DNA of 64,000 nt from positions 246,558-310,557 of the forward strand of contig OOIN01000042.1 of the NCBI GenBank assembly GCA_900323505.1. The letters are read 5' to 3'. The DNA comes from Ustilago trichophora. Its lineage: Eukaryota > Basidiomycota > Ustilaginomycetes > Ustilaginales > Ustilaginaceae. Below, in pieces: positions 32,448 to 44,313 of this stretch; position 1 is the stretch's first letter, and each line of letters starts with the position of its first letter. Below the pieces are notes generated by a model. It did no database searches, was not told where the DNA came from, and saw only the letters and a program-made list of their open reading frames with translations. The position numbers and the translations under genes are program-made.

Positions 32448-33112
32448 GAGTAGCAGTCATGTTGTATATGTAGGTACATGAGAATATACAAGTCATACAG
32501 TAACACATTTTGTGGGGACGACGGGCTGGCTTAGACGCATACAAATTTGATGGGGGATGTCAAGCCGTCAGATTGTCAAAGAGACGAGATACATGGATCG
32601 CAGCCTTGTAGACGCAAACCTCCAAAAATAGACCATCGCAACAGAGTCCTATAGCACGACAAAGAAGTTGCATGTCCACCAACAACCTCCTTTTTTTCCC
32701 TTCTCTTCTTGATTCAACTAGTTGAAACGCTTAGAAGAGATCAACCTTTAACAAATCCTAAGCTAACAAGCGGTCTAGTTTGACGAAGACGCCAATATCA
32801 TATATCCGTACCCCCACATAATAGTCCAATCATTCTTCCAAAATCAACCATACCCAAAAGCAACAATCTCAATCAAATCACATCACATTCAACACAACCC
32901 AATCAACCAAAGTCAAACGTTTTTTGAAAGCTTCAACGAGGCATCATGAAAACGAGTACCTTCGTATGTGGGGATGTGTTTAATTTTGAGCATCGTTCCT
33001 CAGAAACTGTAGAACTCAGCTATGTGTGTGTGTGTGTGTGTGTAAAATGTTGTTGTGTTACAAAAAAGAGAAAACGTCAACCTTTATCAACCCTAAGGCA
33101 AAGGCAAACGAT
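32448..33112. other. Intergenic between convergent BOL3 and RPS25
   Basis: No gene. A (GT)n run lies at about 33023-33043. Confidence 0.55.
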
Positions 33113-33523
33113 TTACTCGGCAGAAGCACGAGTGTAAACAAGCTGACCATGGTGGTGAATCAACCTCTTAATCTGACCCTCGCGCTCCAAGTGACGAATG
33201 GCAACACGAGCGAGCGAACCGTTAATCTTCATCCTGTCAATCAAAGTCGACTGCGAAATCATCTTGAAAGTAGGCACCTCCTTAAGGATTCGGTCGTAAG
33301 TGGGACGGTCGAGGACGACCATGTTCTGGGCCTATTTCGCGCAACAACAACAACAAACAAAGGAGATGATGTTAGTAAATGCGTTGTTTAAAAAAAAAGA
33401 GGGGAAAAGGAATGCGAGGTTTGCAGAGAAACGTACCTTGTCCTTAACCTTGCCCTTGGACCATTTCTTCTTCTTGGCAGACTTGGACGCCGCGGCGGCG
33501 ATGGCAGCTTTCTTGGGCGGCAT
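33113..33523 (-). CDS. RPS25: Ribosomal protein eS25
   Basis: Small-subunit ribosomal protein. Two exons on the minus strand, 33523-33437 and 33331-33113 (GTACGT donor, ATAG acceptor), give 101 residues. A Lys/Ala-rich N-terminus (MPPKKAAIAAAASKSAKKKK) is followed by WSKGKVKDK and AQNMVVLDRPTYDRILKEVP. The rest reads TFKMISQSTLIDRMKINGSL and ARVAIRHLEREGQIKRLIHH, as in eS25 throughout. Confidence 0.96.
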
Positions 33524-35520
33524 CTGAGGGGCAGTGAAATAATCAAGAGTAAATAGTGGAGAGTGGGGGGTGATTGATCAGCGACTGGATCTGAGACGTG
33601 TTTGAGCGGTAGGATGGCACAGCACAGCCCGACGGCGATACGGCAACAGCAAGGAATGGCATGACTTGTTGAGCGACAAGTGGTGTCGACGAGCGAAAGT
33701 GGAATGTTGAGGTGCAGATGCTGTCGGAAGATCTCCAAGTTTCGCGCATCTGGCTGCTGAGGGGCAATGGCGATGTACAGTGGATAGCGCAACGCGACAA
33801 CGGCGGAATAGAGGCGTGGGCGACGCTGGCGGGGCTGAAGCGAGAACTTGTCAAAGGGTGCAGTCGGCATCATCTCGGACGGCGAAACAAGGATGTGGTG
33901 GCGAATTTGAGCATCACGCACAGAACCTCGCTCGATGCGTACCGAGACAGAGGGTTGGATGCTGGAATCTGAGCCGTGAAATGAAGGCTAGGGAGGATGT
34001 CGACTTGGGGATCGGTAGTCCTTGCTCTTTGAGTCATTGAGCAAAGGATGCACGATGCTGAATACGGTTTCGTAAAAGATGCTCGGTCGCAATGTTGTCG
34101 AGCTAGATTGCTAGAAGCTGTGATGCTTGTCCGTGTCTGTTTTCGAGTGCATTGCAACATGTCCATCTCTTTTTTTTTCCGACCGATGTTAAATGTGCGT
34201 TGAATCTGCCCCGCCAATCGTCTGGTGTGTTGTCATGATCAATCGTGTGATCCGTTGTAGAAGCGTACGATCCCAGCATCATCATATCCAATCGAACTTG
34301 CTACCCTCGAGCATTGCGAGCTCCATCAAACCACTGCGCGGTCGCTCGTTGAGAATGCGATTGTTGAAATGCTAATACGCCATTCTAGGTTATACTGATT
34401 GTGATGGCGTGTGATGCTGTGTTGTGTAGTGCTATGCTGTGCCGAAAGTCGAAAAACTTACCTTGATGTGTTTGGTGGATGACGGTGGAAAGGATGCTAC
34501 AGCAGTTGGGTAGCTGATTGATTGACAAGTTCTCACTCTCGGGCTCTCGCTCTACGCTACTGCCAATTGCTGTTCAACGAGACTTGGACTCAAGCCAGGC
34601 TCAGGCACTGGGCCAGTGTCCCGACCCAGACCAGCTCATCACGTGCAAGATTTTTGAGCTCGGCCGAGCCCAATCTGAGATTTAATAATCCTCAAGACCG
34701 AATTCCGAGGTTGCGGCTTTGGGTGTTGGCAGCCGCACGAGAGGAAAGAGTGCAATGTTTGACAGCTGATCCGACCAAAATTCAAATCGGGCGTTCATCC
34801 GGACAAGATAAGTACTATTCACAGCACACACACGCACGAGGCTGGCTAAACTTTATGATTCGGTCTCCAGGGTCTAGCAAAACCCCATACTGACTTCGAT
34901 TAGGCACGTTCACGTCGCAGTGTGCACGGTCGTAGAGAATCATTCGATGGACCTTGATTTGACGCAACTTGGATCTCAAGGTCAAATCGAGAGATGATGC
35001 TGTGTACACGAGCTTTCATCATCTGATAAAGTGTATAGATCCAGAGTTGCGGACAAGTGTGTGGAGCGCAACTTGTGCAGTTGGCTCAGGGATACGGTGC
35101 GAATGTGGCCGGTCGCCAAGGAAGATCTGTTAACAGCGGGCAAGGTTCTGATCTCAACCATGTATCTGCTCGTTTGAAGCACGTAGCTCGATTATCATCC
35201 GATCGCATGCCAGAGCACAGCACGGCTTCACACACTTTCTACGCTGTGTCATTGGCCTCATGCGCTTCCACTCGCCTCCCTCCCCAGCAGATGGTAGAAC
35301 GCATCATCACAACAAATCAGCACCTACATCCCCGTACATGTTCCCAAACATTCTTCACCCACATAACAAAAGCCAGAGCGCGCACACTTACACACACACA
35401 TACACTATAACACAGAGCTAGACTCGATTTCGTGAGTTTCAATAGGATTGCAAGGCATAACCTGCCATGTGTCTAGACGAGTCAGCGACAGGATACAAAG
35501 AGAAAAAGGTTTGATTCGGT
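33524..35520. other. Intergenic, RPS25 promoter to ATP7 3' flank
   Basis: 2 kb with no supported coding gene on either strand; the open frames are short and compositionally random. The left part should contain the strong promoter of RPS25, with T-rich tract TCTTTTTTTTTCC near 34168. A CACACA-rich tract lies near 35388-35402. Confidence 0.5.
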
Positions 35521-36981
35521 TTAGATGGCCGAAAGGTCTGATATTTCGCAAAAGATGAGAAAGGCGCGAGGTCAGCATTGTGAATATCGCGAATGTGTTT
35601 TAGTGTGTGTGGTGCTGATTGGCCAGTCTTTGATAGAAAATACTCACTTCCGAACTTCTCGTCGTAGCCTGGCGTGGTCCACTTGCCCTTCTTGATCATC
35701 TCGTCGACGGTCCTGCCAATCTCGGGACGAGCAGCAACGACGTCGTCGACGGTGAGCTGGTCGAAGGGACGTGCGTCCTCAATGTTCTTGAGCGTGGCCT
35801 TGAGGTCCTTGAGCTCGGCCTCAATCTTGGAAGCCGTAGCCTGGGCTTGCTCGACCTGTTTTGTCAAGAAGAACAATGTGGCGTCATGTCAGTAATCGGA
35901 CGGCGAGGAATCAGGATAGAGCTGAGATGCAAAGCATTGTCAAACACGTCTATGCTAGTTGTTGGTGCGTCAAATATCGTATCGTATCGCATCGTATCGC
36001 ATCGTGTCGCATGGCATAATGGTGTGTGTGTGTGGGATGGAAATGTCCGTGCACGTCGATTGCCAAATGCTTTACGGGTTGATGCTATTGCCGAGAATGT
36101 TGTACTGGGGTACTGGCTGTGAGTGCGGCAGCTGCTGTATGGTGTGGCTGCACACCATTGCTGTGATGTGTTGAGAGACACGGTGGCACAGTTGGGGCAG
36201 TTGCGACACGTGATGTGTTGACATTGGATTGACCGCTCGGAAGAGCCGGACATGGATGCACCGACAGCAATGGACAGCAATGGACGTTGTTGTATAACTG
36301 ATGCGAGAGTACAGCAATCTCAAGCTGGGTACGCGAACCATGGATGTGACATCAAGGTGATTGCGATGGTTTAGTGGATGGAGATGCAACTGCATGAAGT
36401 CGGGTCAAGTGCAGTGGGCAAGACTTGGGCAATCGACACGCCATAGTGTGCGGGTGGGTAAGGCATTTGGACTGTAGGCGAACAGGTGAGAGTGTCGTTG
36501 TTGGTAGCAAGGCAGCTGTTATGCAACAAAGGGACCGGCTCGAGGTGATGAGGTTGCAGCTCGGGTTGGAATAAGTGCGAGAATGGGATAGGACGATGCG
36601 ATGTGATGCGATACGATACGATACGATACGATACGATAGACGTGTTGAACAAAGAATGGAGCTTTTGCAAAGAGAGAGTATAGAGATACGCACAGCCTTG
36701 GACTCGAAGGCGTCGATGGCCTTGAGCTGAGCCTGAACGTCGTAGGTGACAGGCTTGAATTCCGAGAGAATCTTTTGAGCCTGACTGACGACGTCCTTGT
36801 TGCGAAGCACCTTGTTGTAATGGGCAAAGTCGACTTGAGTGTTTTGCTGCTTGAGAAGGTTGAGTTGACGCTTTGCGTCGTCGGCACGCTTGCGGAAGGC
36901 CGAGATCTGGGCAAGGGTGTTTTTACCAAGACCAAGGTTGGAGATCTTGGCAAGATCCACTGCAGCAGCACGAGCAGCCAT
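35521..36981 (-). CDS. ATP7: ATP synthase subunit d (F1Fo peripheral stalk)
   Basis: Peripheral-stalk subunit of mitochondrial F1Fo ATP synthase. Three minus-strand exons, 36981-36694, 35855-35648 and 35537-35521, encode 170 residues. The chain begins MAARAAAVDLAKISNLGLGK and reads FRKRADDAKRQLNLLKQQNT, VDFAHYNKVLRNKDVVSQAQ and FKPVTYDVQAQLKAIDAFES. It then reads LKDLKATLKNIEDARPFDQL, TVDDVVAARPEIGRTVDEMI and GKWTTPGYDEKFGNLSAI. The last exon codes only for the terminal NLSAI plus stop, matching the family ending (GDLSVL type). Intron 1 is 838 nt, far longer than the 70-160 nt introns of neighbouring genes, and carries complementary pentanucleotide microsatellites near its ends. Confidence 0.93.
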
Positions 36982-37921
36982 TGTGAAGAACGAAATGTAT
37001 GAAAAGGAGGTGATGAAGCAAGTAGAGAAGAAGGTGATGATGATGATGATGATGATGATGAGGTGGAGAATGCAAAGGGCGACGACGACGACGACGACGA
37101 CGACGAGAAGATTGCGATGGTTGGGCGAGTAATTTGCACACTGGCCAAGTGCTGAAATTGAAATGTGGGAAATGGGTTTTGAAATCCCAACCGATTCCTA
37201 TCGCTTCCGAGCACAAGACGATCACGTCTCTTTTCTTTTTCGCTTGGGAAAGCAGTGTTAGATTGTCATGACAAAGATAATCGCACGAGTCAGCGTAAAA
37301 GGCGAGGTGGGGTGTCTGTGCGCAGACGAGCCAAATGCGGAATGTGGCTGGCTGGCTGTGCACACTCGACAATTGATACAGTACATACACATCTTGGAAG
37401 CAGTATCTTTGCTCTGCTGCGATACTGTCACGCAAAGTCAAGCCAGCCACAGTTCAAACCCTGGTAGAGCAAGTAGCAGCGATAGCTCACAATTGAAAAG
37501 CTGGTCGGTGCGTCTTTAATTCTCGCACTGCCAAACTGCATCCGTCGTTTTGTGTGGAATTTCATTCAAAAAACAAAAGAAAAAGGGTTTCATTGACAGT
37601 CACACTCACAGTCTGTGCGCTCTGCCAAACTCGCACAAACCATTCCATCATAACGCCGTGTCCACTTGCTCGATTCTGCCATCACCAACACCATCATTAT
37701 CATTGTCCACCAATATCCTGTCCACACTCGAAGCATAGACTAGGGCTGCACACTCGCCAAACAGCACGCCTGCCGCAAGTAACAAATACCATTCACTCAA
37801 CCACTCTCGCGTCAATCAAGCCCTCAAGCATCACTCTCAGTACCACTGTCCACAAACCCCCCGAACCTCCTCTCTAAGGCAAGCAAGTATCCTCTTGCAC
37901 CTCATCATCTTGATCACAACC
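36982..37921. other. Divergent promoter region ATP7 / PKA regulatory subunit
   Basis: No gene. GAT/CGA trinucleotide runs (about 37036-37061 and 37081-37104) lie just upstream of ATP7. The remainder is leader and promoter. Confidence 0.5.
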
Positions 37922-39445
37922 ATGTCGCTCCCCGCAAACTACACAGCCTTGCTCAACGACCTCAATCGCGATGTCACTCGTGCCCGTCCCGCCGATCCGC
38001 TCCAGTTCTGCGCCAACTGGTTCAACGCCAAACTTGAAGAGCAGCGTCGCCTGTTTGTTGCCAAGAACGACCCCAACACACCTTTTTCTCAAAATTCGCT
38101 AGGACCCAGCGATCTCGACTTTGGCGGTGTAGACCCCGGTATGGCCTCCCCGACACAGCGTGCCTCTCTGTTCAACTCGGATCCCTTTGGACAGCCTTCC
38201 TCCTCGTCCAGCCTTGCTGCTACCTCAGCGCCCGTACCCATGGATGCATCCCAGTCGCCCGAATCTGCCCCCATCCCAGCACCACCTACCAACTTGCCTC
38301 CTTCCTCTTCGTCCACCATCGCCAATGCTCCCCTCATTCCACCTACTTTCAACCTCGGTCGACGCACCTCGGTCTCGGCAGAGAGCATGGCTCCCTCGGC
38401 TGTCAATGCAGAGCACGACGGCTCCCCACTCCCCAAAACCGTCATCCCCAAGTCGGAAGAGCAGATGCAGCGCATCCGTGGATCCATCGGAAACAACTTG
38501 CTCTTCCGCAATTTGGAGCAGGACCAGTACCGCGATGTACTCCTCGCCATGAAGGAGGTCAAGGTTGAATCCAACGTTACTGTCATCGAGCAAGGTGCCC
38601 AAGGCGACTACTTTTACGTTGTCGAATCCGGTACACTGGACGTCTATGTTCGTTCGCCTCCTCGCAATGGAGACGACCATGTTCAAGGAGCATCGGCATC
38701 GGCATTGGGGGACAAAAAGGTCTCTTACGGTCCTGGATCTTCGTTTGGTGAACTTGCTCTGTTGTATGCTCAACCTCGAGCTGCTACTGTCGTCTCGACC
38801 TCTGCATGCACTCTGTGGGCACTGGACCGTATCACGTTCCGATCCATTCTGATGGAGACCAACTCTCGTCGTCGTGCGCTCTACGAGAAATTCCTGATGG
38901 ACGTACCTCTGTTTGAACGTCTCTCGGCTGCTGAACGAGCCAAGATCTCGGACAGTCTGGAGCTCAGAGAATACGCGCCCGGTCAATCTGTCATCAGCCA
39001 AGGCGAGCGCGGTTCGGAATTCTTCATCATTGTCGAAGGCGATGCCGAGGTGCGCAAGACCAAAGAAGCGGGACGCGAAGAAGTCGTGGGTAAACTCTCG
39101 AGAGGTGACTACTTTGGTGAATTGGCGTTGCTCAACAATGCTCCGCGTGCCGCCACGGTTGCTGCGGTGCAAGGTGAAGCGGTGAAATTGAGGGTAGTGA
39201 CCATGAGCGAGAGGGCATTCACCCGACTTTTGGGACCCTTGGCAGGGATCTTGGAGAGACACGCAAAGGAGACCTACGGCGACGAATACTCGCAGACTTG
39301 CAACAATGGGATCAACAACAATGCCGGATTGGCAGGTAACAGTGCAGATGAGTCGGTGGGCAACAGTTTTGCGCATCCTATGGATTCTAGTGCCAAGCCG
39401 GGTGAGGGTGCTTGGAGCTCGTCGAATCCTTTTGCTGCTGCATAG
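37922..39445 (+). CDS. ubc1: cAMP-dependent protein kinase regulatory subunit
   Basis: Holds PKA catalytic subunits inactive until cAMP binds; in Ustilago the orthologue Ubc1 controls dimorphism and virulence. 507 residues, single exon, starting at MSLPANYTALLNDLNRDVTR, an RIIa-like docking/dimerisation helix pair. A Ser/Pro-rich linker carries the inhibitor site GRRTSVSAES (about 145-152), with Ser in the P position, so it is a phosphorylatable type II-like R subunit. Two cyclic-nucleotide domains follow, with phosphate-binding cassettes FGELALLYAQPRAATV (about 275) and FGELALLNNAPRAATV (about 398). The tail is Asn/Ser-rich. An upstream in-frame codon exists, but MSLPANY is the conserved start. 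Confidence 0.95.
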   Translation: MSLPANYTALLNDLNRDVTRARPADPLQFCANWFNAKLEEQRRLFVAKNDPNTPFSQNSLGPSDLDFGGVDPGMASPTQRASLFNSDPFGQPSSSSSLAATSAPVPMDASQSPESAPIPAPPTNLPPSSSSTIANAPLIPPTFNLGRRTSVSAESMAPSAVNAEHDGSPLPKTVIPKSEEQMQRIRGSIGNNLLFRNLEQDQYRDVLLAMKEVKVESNVTVIEQGAQGDYFYVVESGTLDVYVRSPPRNGDDHVQGASASALGDKKVSYGPGSSFGELALLYAQPRAATVVSTSACTLWALDRITFRSILMETNSRRRALYEKFLMDVPLFERLSAAERAKISDSLELREYAPGQSVISQGERGSEFFIIVEGDAEVRKTKEAGREEVVGKLSRGDYFGELALLNNAPRAATVAAVQGEAVKLRVVTMSERAFTRLLGPLAGILERHAKETYGDEYSQTCNNGINNNAGLAGNSADESVGNSFAHPMDSSAKPGEGAWSSSNPFAAA

Positions 39446-40871
39446 CCTTATTTTTGCTACATGTTGATGAGATGTGCTGTCTCCCTTTTGTCGATGTTTT
39501 GGTATAAGAAACCAATCAGAACTATACTGTTTTGTTTTCGGTTGTTTCCTGATCAATCACAAGTAGTTTTGGCTTGTTGAATGGGCGCTTTGTTCGAATC
39601 CATCCCTATTGGGGTTGGGAATGAATTGTGACAGCTTTTTTTTTTTTTTCTTTTTTTTTTTTTTTTGTATCGAGCAAAGGAAGAAAGTGAGCGAGAGTGA
39701 GAGATTGAGAGAAAGATTTGTGATGTTGTGAAAAGGAAATGTACTGTATTCGGCAAGGTTTTTTAGGTTGTAACATATGTCCAAGCTATCAATGAGGTGT
39801 GACGAACGGGAGTAGTGAACAAGTCATGCCTGATCTTTTGTTATTTCGTGAAAAGAGCTGTCTTTATACTACAGTACGATGGTTGATGGATGTTGTTAGA
39901 GAGTTGCTATGACATGTACAGTACAGTACAGTAGAATGCAATTTCTTCCTTACCATATGGACCATGGTTTCATTTTTTTTTTTTTTTTTTTTTTTTTTTT
40001 GGTGATTGCGCCAAAGATTTTCTGTACGGTGTCCAAAAGGTTGACGTTGCTAACTCATCGGAATCTTTAAATCAATCCTCTTGTGGCTAACAATTTGAAT
40101 GCCGAGATAGTAGCATGTTTCCATCCCACCGAGGCATAAAAAAATCAATAATTTAAATTTGATACATTACAGTACTGTACTGTGCAAGCCACGTTTCCCA
40201 CACAACAACTCACATGCTACAGTTACAGTTACAGTTACAGTTACAGTTACAAATACAGAGGAGTATGCAACTGTGCCAACCTGTCAACCAAAAATCATTT
40301 TAAAGAAAAAATAATAACAATGTGGCGCAATGTCAATGTCAAAGAAGAAAACTGTCAACCATGCACACAACCGCACCATTGGTGGGAAATTCCAAGCCAC
40401 ACATCCTCCCTTTCCGGTACCTTTCCCTTCTTTGGTCCGTGTGTACTGCAAGCCATCTCTATCAACCATGTACTGTATCCGATTAGTGGTGTGGTCCAGA
40501 TAGATCAGCTTGCCAAGCCAAGAGAGTAAGAGTAACATTTGCCATCTGCTGAAAGCTTGGCGTTGTTGACCAAAGCAAAAGAGGATTCAAGAAACAGAGA
40601 GAGAAAAAGAGAAGATATATAGACTCCCCCTATACGACAATGGTGGCAAAAGAATATGTCCGATACAACCACCCCAACCACCACCATCAGCACCTATCTT
40701 TTCAACAATCAACATCCCAATTTGGATCAAGCTCTCATCGTACAATTCTTCACTTGGAACCCGAACCCTTTTCTCGCATACAAGCCCAAGGTTCTTAGGT
40801 GGAAACCACCCGAGTCTGATTGCCCAATCCTCTCCTTATCATCAAGAAGCCCTGCGCCTCTGTAGTTCAGC
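39446..40871. other. Intergenic with homopolymers and TACAGT repeats
   Basis: Contains T-tracts (about 39637-39666 and T28 at 39973-40000), GTACA/TACAGT repeats (39917-39931, 40218-40251) and an open frame at 40656-40865. That frame ends with a single TAG six bases before the next ATG in the same reading phase. It could be a 5' exon of the following gene (GTGGAA donor at 40799, TTCAG acceptor at 40870), but the donor is weak. Confidence 0.5.
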
Positions 40872-42398
40872 ATGCCATTCCTCCAACTACCCAAAAACGA
40901 GGCGCTTTTACGCTTCGAACCGGGCCAAGTAACTTTTCACTACCTCGTCTCCACCCCTACCAATCCTACATTCGTTTGGGCTCAAGAAAATGCTTCTGAA
41001 CTGGCTTCTTCCCTTCTAGCCGCCAACCGGGACACATGCACTCCAACTCGAGGTCAAGGTAGCGACGAGGTGGAACTGGATCCGAATTTCCCCATCATAC
41101 TGTTCCTCCCTTCTGAATGTTTTTCCGTCGCCCACTTATTCAGTGCCCAACTGGCCAATCGATCGCTCTCTTCGCATTTCAACCTGGTTGCGCTGGATCC
41201 TCGTGGACATGGTTTAACAAAGGATGTACCGATTGTACAGAATGCAGGTAGAAAGTACGATTTGGATATCAAAGCTGCCGATTGTCTCGATTTCATCCAA
41301 CTCTTACTCGGAGGCTCGAAAACGTGGGCCAAGGGAATTCACATCCTGGCTTGTTCCATGTCTGGTCTAGTTGCAGCTCGAATGGCTGCTGCTTGGCCCG
41401 AGAGTTTTAACAGCATCATGATCACCAGCCCGATTTTGGAGGAGGAAACGTCGTTTATGGTCGAATCGTTTCAAGGTATAAAGGAGCTTTTGGAAGAATC
41501 TTGGCACACTCTTCACACGCGTGGTAGTGTGGAAAGAAGACGTTCGGAAGTCTCTTTTGGCGCGGATGGCTCGGCAAAGCTGCCCGGTGAAGTGGTGCAA
41601 GGTTTTACATTTCGCTGGGCTGGAGATGAAAGTATGCCGCATCACATTTCTTCGTATTTGTCCAAGACGTGGTTGGAGAGGTTGGTATTGCACGAGAAAG
41701 GGTTGGAGGCGGCGAGGGATTGGTGGTTTGACTTGTACTGGTTGCGTCGACCCATGTCGGATGCAAGTCTAGCTTTGATTCGATGCGATATTTTGGTGGT
41801 GGAAGGGGATAGTGATTTGCCGTACGATCGAAATGTTGGAGGCGAGATTGCGGCGCTTTTCCCGCATGCTCGGAGGGTTCAAGTGGAAAAAGTGGCGAAA
41901 GCACCATTTTTGCTGTCGGTAAAGAGACCGGAAGAGTTGTCGAGCGTGATTTGTGACTTTTTGGAGGTTAAAGGGGGTCAAGAGGAAACGCCGACGCAGA
42001 TCGAGATGAATCTCAAGCTGGGAATGCGAGAGAGGATGTTGAGATTGGATGCAGAGGAGAGGTTTGAATTGGTCAAAGTGTATGCGCCAGATTTGGTGGC
42101 GGATTCGGATGATGAGGAGGAAGAGCAAGAGCAAGATGAAGAGGAGGAGGAGGAGGAGGAGGAGGAGGGTCAAGATTCGGATAGTGGTCAAGAGGAGAGT
42201 TGTACGGATCCAGAAGACGCTCCAGTGTATAGGTTGAGGTTGAACAGCGTTGGAAATACCAAAAAGGTGGCTGGACCGAGGTTGAGTGCTGTTACGACTT
42301 CTAAGGGAAGTGTCAGCAACCATTTTGTCTCCATGTCGGGCAGTAAAGAGGATGGAAGCGGACCAATCGTAAAGAGGTTGCAGGAGACGCATCTGTAG
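40872..42398 (+). CDS. Divergent alpha/beta-hydrolase-fold protein with acidic tail
   Basis: 508 residues. The hydrolase half shows FNLVALDPRGHGLTKDV, the strand-4 region typical of the fold, and a nucleophile elbow IHILACSMSGLVAARMAAAW. There, CSMSG replaces the usual GxSxG. A strand DILVVEGDSDLPY could carry the acid. The place where the catalytic His normally lies (ValGH.P...) reads VEKVAKAPFLLSVKRPEELS and lacks His. Catalysis is therefore doubtful, and a non-enzymatic or divergent role is possible. Residues about 405-450 form a long Glu/Asp run. The C-terminal Ser-rich tail has no domain. No introns are needed from 40872 on; a possible upstream exon is mentioned in the preceding entry. 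Confidence 0.75.
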   Translation: MPFLQLPKNEALLRFEPGQVTFHYLVSTPTNPTFVWAQENASELASSLLAANRDTCTPTRGQGSDEVELDPNFPIILFLPSECFSVAHLFSAQLANRSLSSHFNLVALDPRGHGLTKDVPIVQNAGRKYDLDIKAADCLDFIQLLLGGSKTWAKGIHILACSMSGLVAARMAAAWPESFNSIMITSPILEEETSFMVESFQGIKELLEESWHTLHTRGSVERRRSEVSFGADGSAKLPGEVVQGFTFRWAGDESMPHHISSYLSKTWLERLVLHEKGLEAARDWWFDLYWLRRPMSDASLALIRCDILVVEGDSDLPYDRNVGGEIAALFPHARRVQVEKVAKAPFLLSVKRPEELSSVICDFLEVKGGQEETPTQIEMNLKLGMRERMLRLDAEERFELVKVYAPDLVADSDDEEEEQEQDEEEEEEEEEEGQDSDSGQEESCTDPEDAPVYRLRLNSVGNTKKVAGPRLSAVTTSKGSVSNHFVSMSGSKEDGSGPIVKRLQETHL

Positions 42399-43956
42399 GT
42401 TGAAAAGACACGTTGTGCTCGATTGGTATGGTATGACATGGCATTGGACTCGATTTGACATGGTATGGTATGGTATGGCTCGACTGGTTGGTTGGTTGGT
42501 TGGGTTTCTTTTCGTGCATCTCGCATCTCGCATCTCGCATTTCGCAGTTCGCATCTAGCAGATTTTGGCAATTGACAAATCTTGGGTTCGAGTTTGACAT
42601 GTATTGTGTGCGAAAGGATTGATTGCAAAGATGAGTTGGGATTGTCAATGTACAGTACAGTGGCGGCAGATGAACTGCGTGTAAAGTGAGAAAGGACTAC
42701 TCGTAGTGACGTTGGTTTGACTGGTGGACCCTGGGGTGAGAGAGAGAGGGGGAGACCTTTTGTTGTGTCTCGCTTGACTCGGCAATCTCGATCGGCGTTA
42801 GCATGTTATGTCGTCAAGTTACAACATGAATAGGGTTGAAATCGAACACGGCGCGCGCTCGCGTTGATTTTCTTAAGCGTGTTTGGGTGGAGGCAAGCCA
42901 AAGTGGGCATGATTGCGTCATTGCTTACGTCATTTTTGCTTGCTCGACACCGCCATCGATTGGGGGGAAAACAAAAGAATCAAATCCCGGATTGCTGGAT
43001 AGCGTATAACACACTGCGCCGCAAGCGAGATGGTGCTGTCAATGTTGGTGCACAAAGACCGGACCCTTAAGGAAAAATTCATCCGACGATCGGTAGGTAG
43101 GGTCAGCGGCAATTTGTCGATCCCGGTATGAGACAGGTGCAAACGAACAGAGAAAGTGGCAAGAAGAATAAAAAGATAGGCTCCCCCAGAGAGACAGTGT
43201 TGTGGTACCAATGGCTTGACAGTTTTGATTGCTTTCCAGAAGCATTGTTGGATTGAGATACGTTTGGATTTGAGAAAGCCCAATTTTCAACTGAATGTGC
43301 ATTCTTAGACTCGCATTGAGTTGGTGGTGGTGGTTCTCAAGTCGAGCCAACCAACCAACCAACCAACCAATCAACCAGCCAGGGAGGGAGCAAATCACAA
43401 GCCAAGCGACGAAATCGCAGCCAGCGGGTGAGATTTTGACTGCAAGTATTAATAAATCTGACTGAGCTCCAACCACCGGGTTATGTCTTTATTATAACAA
43501 TTCAAATACCAAATACAATTCCAACGACGCGGCCAAATGTGAACGCAGTGTGGTGTAATTTTGCTTGAAACTGCGCTTTTAACCTTTTTTTTCTTTTTCT
43601 TTTTCTTTTTCTTTTTTTTTTTCTCGCTTTTTGCAACAGATTTGGCGCGCATCGAGCCGATCAAGCTGGAAAAATGGGAATTAAATTTGGCATTTCCATC
43701 ACCATCGACCATCGACCAAAAGAGAGAGAGAGAGAGAGAGAACCCTGAAGACCCCACTCTGGCTGCCTCTCTCCCTCTCCGTCTCTCTTTCTCTCCAACC
43801 ACATCTTGCACGACCTTGACATTCTCAGACTTCCTCGAGCCATCCCCGTTGCCCGTTGCCCGTTGCCGAGCCGACTTCTATCCCACCCCCATCTTGGCCC
43901 ACATCTTGGTTGGACGTTTTTATTCCATTTTCCACCGCCATCGCATACCATACCAT

Positions 43957-43989
<33 letters not shown>

Positions 43990-44313
43990 AACACAAATTC
44001 CCTTGTTCAACAATACCCATTCTACTCTGCGTCATCATCCTTGCCCCTTTTCACCATCCTTTGTCTCCACCATCCTCACATCTCTTTTTATCGTCATACC
44101 ATCGTCATCCTTTTCGAGACAACACACACACAAACATACGCACCAGATTCTTGGAAACAGCTCGTCCGCTGCAAGCAAGCCACTCTTCCTTTCGCTTGTC
44201 GTCTCACTCGATTCCACTTCCATCCAGCCACACATTACACTGCTAGCATCCCATCTTATCGTCCATCTCTCTCTCGGAGCACCAAATAAGAGTCCCTCTA
44301 TACCAACTCTATC
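42399..44313. other. Intergenic and long leader of the bZIP gene
   Basis: No gene supported. It contains ATGGT/GGTTG/CATCTCG short repeats (42425-42560), CAACCAAC repeats (about 43350-43372), a T-rich tract (43587-43622), (GA)n (about 43722-43740) and (CA)n (about 43961-43987). The pyrimidine-rich sequence from 43.8 kb is consistent with a long 5' leader. Confidence 0.5.

Noticed and set aside
37441..37475. GTTCAAACCC-like word suggesting a tRNA T-arm
   Set aside because: No matching acceptor, D- or anticodon arms could be drawn around it; no tRNA gene was found in the window.
38225..39556. 443-codon minus-strand frame
   Set aside because: Antisense to the PKA regulatory subunit, whose two cyclic-nucleotide domains are unambiguous.
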